Shown: piece by piece, positions 13,220 through 18,048 of the stretch
How the letters are laid out: every line of letters starts with the position of its first letter
Position numbering within the stretch: position 1 is the stretch's first letter
NCBI GenBank assembly: GCA_016463105.1
Contig: JAEMRY010000003.1
Coordinates: forward strand, 1 to 18,048
Length of the DNA: 18,048 nt
Origin: Ilumatobacteraceae bacterium
GTDB taxonomy: Bacteria; Actinomycetota; Acidimicrobiia; Acidimicrobiales; Ilumatobacteraceae
Reading direction: 5' to 3'
Notes under the pieces: model-generated
Database searches by the model: none
The model's input: only the letters and a program-made list of their open reading frames with translations
Told to the model about the DNA's origin: nothing
Position numbers and translations under genes: made by a program

Positions 13220-14284
13220 TCAGCGTTGAAGACCGTTGATATTTTGAATATTTGTAAAGTCAGCAATAAAAATTGCAATGGCGGTTGCCACACAAATCGC
13301 CGAGATAATCCAGAATCGAATAATCACAGTTGTTTCTGGCCAACCGATCTGTTCAAAATGGTGATGTATCGGTGAGTTTCGCAGCAATCGTTTTTTTCGA
13401 CCAGATGCCTTAAACACACCCATTTGAACCGCGACTGAACCAGCCTCAAGAACATTAATCCCACAAATAATTGGCAATAATAAATGCGTATTCGTGCTTA
13501 CTGCTAGCAAGCCAAGTGCGGTACCAATGCCGAGTGCTCCTACGTCGCCCATAAAAATTTTTGCAGGTGCTGCGTTCCACCATAGAAATCCCCCGCATGC
13601 ACCAGCCAATGATGCCGAGAGAACCGCAAGATCAAGAGGGTTAATCACATCGTGATAAAGCAACGGATTACGAAATGCCCAATATGCAATCACCGTGAAT
13701 GCGATGAACCCAAATGATGCCGAGCCAGCTGCAAGACCGTCTAGACCGTCAGTGACATTAACTGCATTCGATGTTCCCCAAACCATCAGTGCTGTCCAAA
13801 TTACAAATAATGGCCAAGTAAAAGTGATCCCCGGAAAGTCTGAGCGTGTGAAAGAAAGAGTTTCACTTACTCCGGTTGCGACGTGCAACCACCAGGTAAG
13901 CAAAATACAAATTCCGAAAGTGATGTAACCCTTTTTCTTCCAAAATAAACCGCGATTGTGCTGACGTTTTACTTTAAGAAAATCGTCAAGAAAACCAATT
14001 GCTGCTAAAACAAATATTGCGACCCAAATAATCATCGACTGATCTGAGAATGGCAAACCATCTCTCAAGTGGGCAACAAGCCAACCAAATGCTGCCGAAA
14101 ACAAGATCGCAATTCCGCCCATCGTCGGAGTGCCTTGTTTGCTCATATGTTGCACTGGACCCCGGTCTTCTGCACCGAGAATTGGCTGACCCTTGCCGAT
14201 TCGTTTGAAAATAAACATCAATAAACGAGTACCTGCAAGGGATGAAATCATCGCCACACCTGCGGCTAACAAAATTGCGATCAT
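13220..14284 (-). CDS. mraY: Phospho-MurNAc-pentapeptide translocase MraY
   Basis: Membrane enzyme transferring phospho-MurNAc-pentapeptide from UDP to undecaprenyl phosphate, giving lipid I. The 354-residue protein shows about ten transmembrane segments and the PNPT-family motifs: KQGTPTMGG (49-57), FLDDFLKVK (98-106) with the Asp pair, NAVNVTDGLDGLA (173-185), FMGDVGALGIG (244-254) with active-site Asp247, and PIHHHFE (305-311). The GDVGAL form departs from the usual GDTGSL but keeps the Asp. The ATG at 14284 overlaps the murE stop as ATGA, and murD follows one base after its stop. murF, which makes the pentapeptide substrate and normally precedes mraY in actinobacterial clusters, is not here. 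Confidence 0.97.
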   Translation of the reverse strand: MIAILLAAGVAMISSLAGTRLLMFIFKRIGKGQPILGAEDRGPVQHMSKQGTPTMGGIAILFSAAFGWLVAHLRDGLPFSDQSMIIWVAIFVLAAIGFLDDFLKVKRQHNRGLFWKKKGYITFGICILLTWWLHVATGVSETLSFTRSDFPGITFTWPLFVIWTALMVWGTSNAVNVTDGLDGLAAGSASFGFIAFTVIAYWAFRNPLLYHDVINPLDLAVLSASLAGACGGFLWWNAAPAKIFMGDVGALGIGTALGLLAVSTNTHLLLPIICGINVLEAGSVAVQMGVFKASGRKKRLLRNSPIHHHFEQIGWPETTVIIRFWIISAICVATAIAIFIADFTNIQNINGLQR

Positions 14285-15729
14285 GATGTAGCCATCAACA
14301 ATTCTCTCGACACAAGTGCATCATTGAAATCAAAATCGTCTGCCCCGATTGTCTGAGTTGATTCATGTCCTTTGCCTGCGATGACCACAATGTCGCCAGC
14401 CTTTGCACTGGCGAATGCACTAGCAATCGCATTACGACGGTTCAGATCAACCATAACTTTGCCTGATGCATTTGCTGAATTCATCGCACCATCCATAATT
14501 TCGTTGGCAATGGTTTGGGCATCTTCGTGGCGGGGGTTATCTGAGGTGATATAGATGACATCTGCGAGTTTCGCCGCAACTGCACCCATTTTAGGTCGTT
14601 TTGAATGATCACGATCTCCACCGCAACCAAACACAACTATTACCTTGGCGTTATCAGCGACAAGTTGTCGAGCAGAAATCAAAACATTTTGTAACGCTTC
14701 TGGAGTGTGTGCATAGTCGATCACGACTCCGAACTCCTGACCCTCAATCACAGATTCAAATCGTCCTGAGATTGCTCCTGCAGCAGCCAAACCTTTCGCG
14801 ATGTCACTAATTGCGACACCAAGTTTGGCTGCTGCAGTCGCGGCAGCTAGCGCGTTCATCACATTGAAATGTCCACCGGTTGCGACTTCGATTCTCTGAC
14901 CTCGCCATTCAAATGAGATTTTTGAAACATCTGCTTGAACTTGTTGTGCATCACTAATACTGAATGACTCGCAATCAACTTCTTTTTTGCTTGCCAGCAA
15001 GTCAATCAACAACGCCCCGTGCACATCATCTCTATTGATGATGCATTTGTTTGTGAAATGGCTCGTAAATAGCTGAGCTTTGGCACTGAAGTAATCTTCG
15101 GTTGAGTTGTGAAAATCCAAGTGATCTTGACCGAGATTTGTAAAGACCGCTGCTTTAAACGACATGCCAGCGACTCTGCGCAAGGTGAGTGCATGTGAAG
15201 AAACTTCCATCACAACGGCTTTGCATCCGCGCTCTAACTCGCCAGCCAATGATCGTTGCAAATCTGTTGATTCTGGGGTCGTACGCGCACCCGAAAGTGT
15301 GCCAAATACCGTTGTCTGCCAACCATGCTGATTCAAAATTGCAGCCAACATATGCGAGGTTGTCGTTTTGCCGTTTGTGCCGGTGATTCCGATGACATTT
15401 AATTTTTGACTCGGTCGATTAAATAACTCTGCAGCAAGATAGCCCATTGCTGAGCGCACATCGCTGACGATTACCTGTGTTATATCAAGATCAACTCTGC
15501 GTTCGACCAGCAACGCAACTGCCCCGTTATCTTTTGCCGCTGCAGCAAAATTGTGACCGTCGGTCTGATCGCCCACAACACAACAGAAAATTGAATTCTT
15601 TGAAACATTTGACGAATCATGCGTGATATCTGAAATTAGAACATCTGCACTACCGATTATTTCGCGAACTACTATCTCAGATGCCCCAGCCAGCACTTGA
15701 TCTAACTGGCGCATCAAATTGTGTGACAT
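14281..15729 (-). CDS. murE: UDP-MurNAc-tripeptide synthetase, meso-diaminopimelate-adding MurE
   Basis: Mur ligase adding the third stem-peptide residue. The 482-residue protein (from the ATG at 15729) carries DITHDSSNV (34-42), the P-loop GITGTNGKTTT (114-124), MEVSSHAL (174-181), TNLGQDHLDFH (197-207), IDYAHTPEAL (337-346) and GCGGDRD (368-374). DNPR (397-400) has the Arg of the meso-DAP-specific enzymes; lysine-adding ones differ at this site. A meso-DAP-type wall is therefore inferred, as in most actinobacteria outside Lys/Orn groups. The frame opens 14 codons earlier (15771), within ftsI; 15729 is preferred because it follows the ftsI stop by one base and gives the normal N-terminus. 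The end overlaps mraY by ATGA. There is no MurF domain fused to it. Confidence 0.97.
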   Translation of the reverse strand: MSHNLMRQLDQVLAGASEIVVREIIGSADVLISDITHDSSNVSKNSIFCCVVGDQTDGHNFAAAAKDNGAVALLVERRVDLDITQVIVSDVRSAMGYLAAELFNRPSQKLNVIGITGTNGKTTTSHMLAAILNQHGWQTTVFGTLSGARTTPESTDLQRSLAGELERGCKAVVMEVSSHALTLRRVAGMSFKAAVFTNLGQDHLDFHNSTEDYFSAKAQLFTSHFTNKCIINRDDVHGALLIDLLASKKEVDCESFSISDAQQVQADVSKISFEWRGQRIEVATGGHFNVMNALAAATAAAKLGVAISDIAKGLAAAGAISGRFESVIEGQEFGVVIDYAHTPEALQNVLISARQLVADNAKVIVVFGCGGDRDHSKRPKMGAVAAKLADVIYITSDNPRHEDAQTIANEIMDGAMNSANASGKVMVDLNRRNAIASAFASAKAGDIVVIAGKGHESTQTIGADDFDFNDALVSRELLMATS

Positions 15730-15730
15730 C

Positions 15731-17629
15731 TCAGTGACCCGGCCCAAGTTCTGCTGGGCGTGGCCCAACACAACCCAAGTCGTTAGCTTCAGGACGAATG
15801 TTAAGTTCGCTAATCAGAACTTGACCAATTCTTGCGAACACTGGAGCAGCAGCGGTTCCACCGAAACGGTCCTGCGAAGATGAATCTGGTTCATCAATTG
15901 AGACGAGCACTGTCATGCGTGGATTATTTGCTGGCAAAAACCCGACGAACGATGCGAAATAAGCTCTAACTCCTTCGTCAGTGAAGTACTTGCCATTGGC
16001 TTGAAGCTTGTAAGCCGTTCCAGTTTTGCCAGCAGCGCTGATACCTGGAAGTTTTGCCAAGGTAGCAGTTCCATAGCAAACAACATCTGTCATCATTGAT
16101 GTCATTGTTTTTGCAGTTGCCGAAGAAACAACTTGATGGGTTGGCGATGGTGCAGTTGAAACCTCGACGCCCTTTGCATCAATCGTCTTTAAAACTAATT
16201 TTGGTGCGACATAGACACCGTTGTTGGCCACAACGTTGACAGCAGCCACCAATTGCAAAGCGGTCGTTGTGTAGCCGTAGCCATATGCGAATGTGATCTT
16301 TTCAGTTCCTCGCCACTTGGCTGCTGGTCGCAATGCTCCGCGTGATTCACCTGGGTAACCAATTTCGGTCTTGGCACCAAACCCAAACAACTTCAAATAA
16401 TCATGATTTTTTTGGCTATCTAGGGTTCTTGAGACCAGTACTGTTCCAAGGTTTGAAGAGTCAACAAATATTTTTCGAACAGACATGTCTTCAAGACCGT
16501 GTGGGTATGCATCGGTGACTTTGTACTCCCAATTTGTACCGCGATCAAAAACTTGCGAGCCCGGAACACTGAAAGTTGAGCCCATGTTTACAGTTCCTTC
16601 GTTTATCGCTGCCGCAATGCTAAAAACCTTGGCCACCGAACCTGGTTCATTCGCTTCAACCGCAGAAAAGTTGCCAGATTCACTTGAATAACTGCCATCT
16701 TCATTGCGACGCACATTTGACATAGCGAATATTTCACCAGTTTTTGTATCCATCACAATTGCCGAACCACCACGAGCACCAAGACGCTCAACTTGTTGTT
16801 TAACAATTCCATCTACTTGAAATTGAATCGTTCGATCAATTGTTGTGATCAACCGCCCACCAGGGATCGCTTCTGTAACTTTGCTAGATTTTGCCGCAAT
16901 TGATTTGCCAGTGGTATTGACTTCGCGAACAATGCGACCGTCAGTGCCAGCAAGAATATCTTGATACTTAAATTCAAGACCTGAAATTCCTAATCCGTCG
17001 CTGTCTGTGCGGCCAATTAAGCCGCGCAGTCCATCACTCGTTAGTGCGCGTCCAGATTCTCTATACGACGACACGCCTTTGAGTTTCAGGGCAACGATCG
17101 TATTGGCAACTTCTAGGTTCGCATGACGAGCAATATAAACAAAACTTGAACTCTTGTTTTGAAGTTTGACCGTCAATTCTGCTTCTGCCTGTGGTGTCAA
17201 CTTGACAATGCCTGCAATCACGTGAGCGACACCAACCGGGTCAATCACTGATCGAGGATCAGCAAAAACAGTTCGTGTCGGCACCGGCAAGGCAAGTTCT
17301 AGCCCACTTCGATCCAAAATTGATCCACGCTCAGAACGAAGCACCTGAACTCTTGTGCGTTGAGAGAAACTTGCTTCGCGATAATCGCCTGACCAAACAG
17401 TTTGCAATAATGCAACTCGTATTCCGATTGCAGTTAATAGCAAAGCAACCACAGTGAACATCAAAACGATTCGCTTGCGCATATCGCCACCACGCAAATC
17501 TTTCGTGAAATACTCTCTACTTCTAGTCGCGGCAGAAGATGCTCGATAAGAAATATCTGAGTTGCGCACGCGGTTTGCATCAATTCGGCTTGAACCTTTG
17601 CCTCGATTGGCGCCAATTCTTAGGCTCAT
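15731..17629 (-). CDS. ftsI: Septal class B penicillin-binding protein FtsI (PBP3)
   Basis: Transpeptidase crosslinking septal peptidoglycan in partnership with FtsW. The 632-residue protein has a basic cytoplasmic tail of about 50 residues, one membrane anchor (53-76) and the pedestal domain starting with RGSILDRSG (101-109). The penicillin-binding domain has all three catalytic motifs: SVAK (331-334, acyl-enzyme Ser331 in EPGSVAKVF), SSN (391-393) and KTG (535-537). There is no PASTA domain, as usual for actinobacterial FtsI. It ends in a short Gly/Pro tail. The ATG at 17629 overlaps the ftsL stop as ATGA, and murE starts one base after its stop. It is a beta-lactam target by family; no resistance change is evident. 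Confidence 0.98.
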   Translation of the reverse strand: MSLRIGANRGKGSSRIDANRVRNSDISYRASSAATRSREYFTKDLRGGDMRKRIVLMFTVVALLLTAIGIRVALLQTVWSGDYREASFSQRTRVQVLRSERGSILDRSGLELALPVPTRTVFADPRSVIDPVGVAHVIAGIVKLTPQAEAELTVKLQNKSSSFVYIARHANLEVANTIVALKLKGVSSYRESGRALTSDGLRGLIGRTDSDGLGISGLEFKYQDILAGTDGRIVREVNTTGKSIAAKSSKVTEAIPGGRLITTIDRTIQFQVDGIVKQQVERLGARGGSAIVMDTKTGEIFAMSNVRRNEDGSYSSESGNFSAVEANEPGSVAKVFSIAAAINEGTVNMGSTFSVPGSQVFDRGTNWEYKVTDAYPHGLEDMSVRKIFVDSSNLGTVLVSRTLDSQKNHDYLKLFGFGAKTEIGYPGESRGALRPAAKWRGTEKITFAYGYGYTTTALQLVAAVNVVANNGVYVAPKLVLKTIDAKGVEVSTAPSPTHQVVSSATAKTMTSMMTDVVCYGTATLAKLPGISAAGKTGTAYKLQANGKYFTDEGVRAYFASFVGFLPANNPRMTVLVSIDEPDSSSQDRFGGTAAAPVFARIGQVLISELNIRPEANDLGCVGPRPAELGPGH

Positions 17630-18048
17630 GGTGTCACACTCGTTAAAGTTTGCGGAAATAACTCGTCACCAACTGGCGGTTGAGAGATTTTTTTATCCAT
17701 TGACCCAGTCGAAGCAAGAACACTCGCAACTACATCGGCAGGAATCGCTGCGAACTTAGATGAAACACCTTGTGACATGCCAAGCATCATCGCTTGCTCT
17801 CGCAGATAATCTGGGGCGCGCAACTCAGCTCGTTGTTGTCTCAATTCGTCATAATGCTGACGAGCCAATCGAACATCGGTGCTCACCTTGTCAAGTCGCA
17901 ACTGCTGTTCGGCAATAACAGTTTGGAAAACCACGACAACTGCAAGCAATGACGTAATACTTAGAATCACTTTTGTCGCTAGTGAGAACTTCGACTTCGA
18001 AATCGGGGCCACAACACGAAGATGTGATCTATCACGTCGTAACTCATC
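17626..18048 (-). CDS. ftsL: FtsL-like bitopic division protein (5' end beyond window)
   Basis: A short single-pass membrane protein directly before ftsI, the position of ftsL in nearly all dcw clusters. Visible are a basic cytoplasmic stretch (DELRRDRSHLRV, then APISKSK), a transmembrane segment (KVILSITSLLAVVVVFQTVIA), and a periplasm-side charged helix likely to form a coiled coil (EQQLRLDKVSTDVRLARQHYDELRQQRAELR). The helix ends in the DYLREQAMMLGM motif shared by FtsL/FtsB (DivIC-like) proteins. A polar tail of about 50 residues follows. A GTG at 18012 could start a 128-residue protein. However, it lacks a ribosome site and the frame stays open, with plausible basic coding sequence, to the window edge, so the true start is probably outside. 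FtsL joins FtsQ and FtsB to regulate FtsW–FtsI. Sequence identity is weak in this family, so the call rests on position and topology. Confidence 0.85.
   Translation of the reverse strand, partial: DELRRDRSHLRVVAPISKSKFSLATKVILSITSLLAVVVVFQTVIAEQQLRLDKVSTDVRLARQHYDELRQQRAELRAPDYLREQAMMLGMSQGVSSKFAAIPADVVASVLASTGSMDKKISQPPVGDELFPQTLTSVTP

Noticed and set aside
13219..13293. Longer murD start adding 25 hydrophobic residues
   Set aside because: The added residues come from mraY coding sequence in another frame; the ATG at 13218 one base after the mraY stop gives the standard MurD N-terminus.
15730..15771. Longer murE start inside ftsI
   Set aside because: The extra 14 residues are encoded over the ftsI C-terminus; the ATG at 15729 fits the junction pattern of the cluster better.
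1..18048. Mobile elements, CRISPR arrays, tRNA/rRNA genes, toxin–antitoxin or defence systems
   Set aside because: Every long frame is accounted for by core division, cell wall, PLP-homeostasis or tRNA-charging genes; gaps are under 100 nt and no array-like or terminal inverted repeats were seen.

Overview
The window is a division and cell wall (dcw) cluster running into the ftsZ–sepF–yggT–ileS region, entirely on the minus strand. All 12 full or nearly full genes, plus a fragment at the low-coordinate end, read right to left. The gene order (ftsL, ftsI, murE, mraY, murD, ftsW, murG, murC, ftsQ, ftsZ, yggS, sepF, yggT, ileS) is that of Actinomycetota. SepF in place of FtsA/ZipA, the FtsZ C-terminal tail (DDLPSFLK) and an ileS gene after yggT support this. 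Base composition looks moderate (about mid-40s % GC by eye), low for the phylum. With murB inside the cluster, this suggests a streamlined aquatic lineage such as Acidimicrobiia (Ilumatobacteraceae-like). That class-level call is an inference.

Layout from the transcriptional start (high coordinates) to the end: ftsL, open to the window edge (17626-18048); ftsI, class B transpeptidase (15731-17629); murE, meso-DAP type (14281-15729); mraY (13220-14284); murD (11854-13218); ftsW (10661-11857); a murG–murC fusion (8070-10634); a murB–ftsQ fusion (5943-8066); a 93-nt gap with a good promoter candidate; ftsZ (4737-5849); yggS (4044-4715); sepF (3456-3989); yggT (3188-3439); eukaryote-like ileS (94-3180); and the first codons of a Lys-rich protein (1-44). 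There is no non-coding stretch above 100 nt, and I see no RNA gene, mobile element, CRISPR array or convincing terminator. ATGA/GTGA overlaps and 1-3 nt gaps from ftsL to murB–ftsQ indicate one translationally coupled operon.

Together the genes make the peptidoglycan precursor (MurB, MurC, MurD, MurE), attach it to the lipid carrier and finish lipid II (MraY, MurG), polymerise and crosslink it at the septum (FtsW, FtsI, with FtsL and FtsQ), and position the machinery (FtsZ, SepF, YggT).

The unusual content is in the architecture. MurG and MurC are one polypeptide. MurB is joined through a long acidic linker to the cytoplasmic end of FtsQ, which would tether a soluble FAD enzyme to the divisome. 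The two fusion ORFs are in the same frame and separated only by TAA TCG. murF is missing from its usual place between murE and mraY; pgeF/ylmD and divIVA are missing from theirs. The MurG half lacks the HEQN motif.
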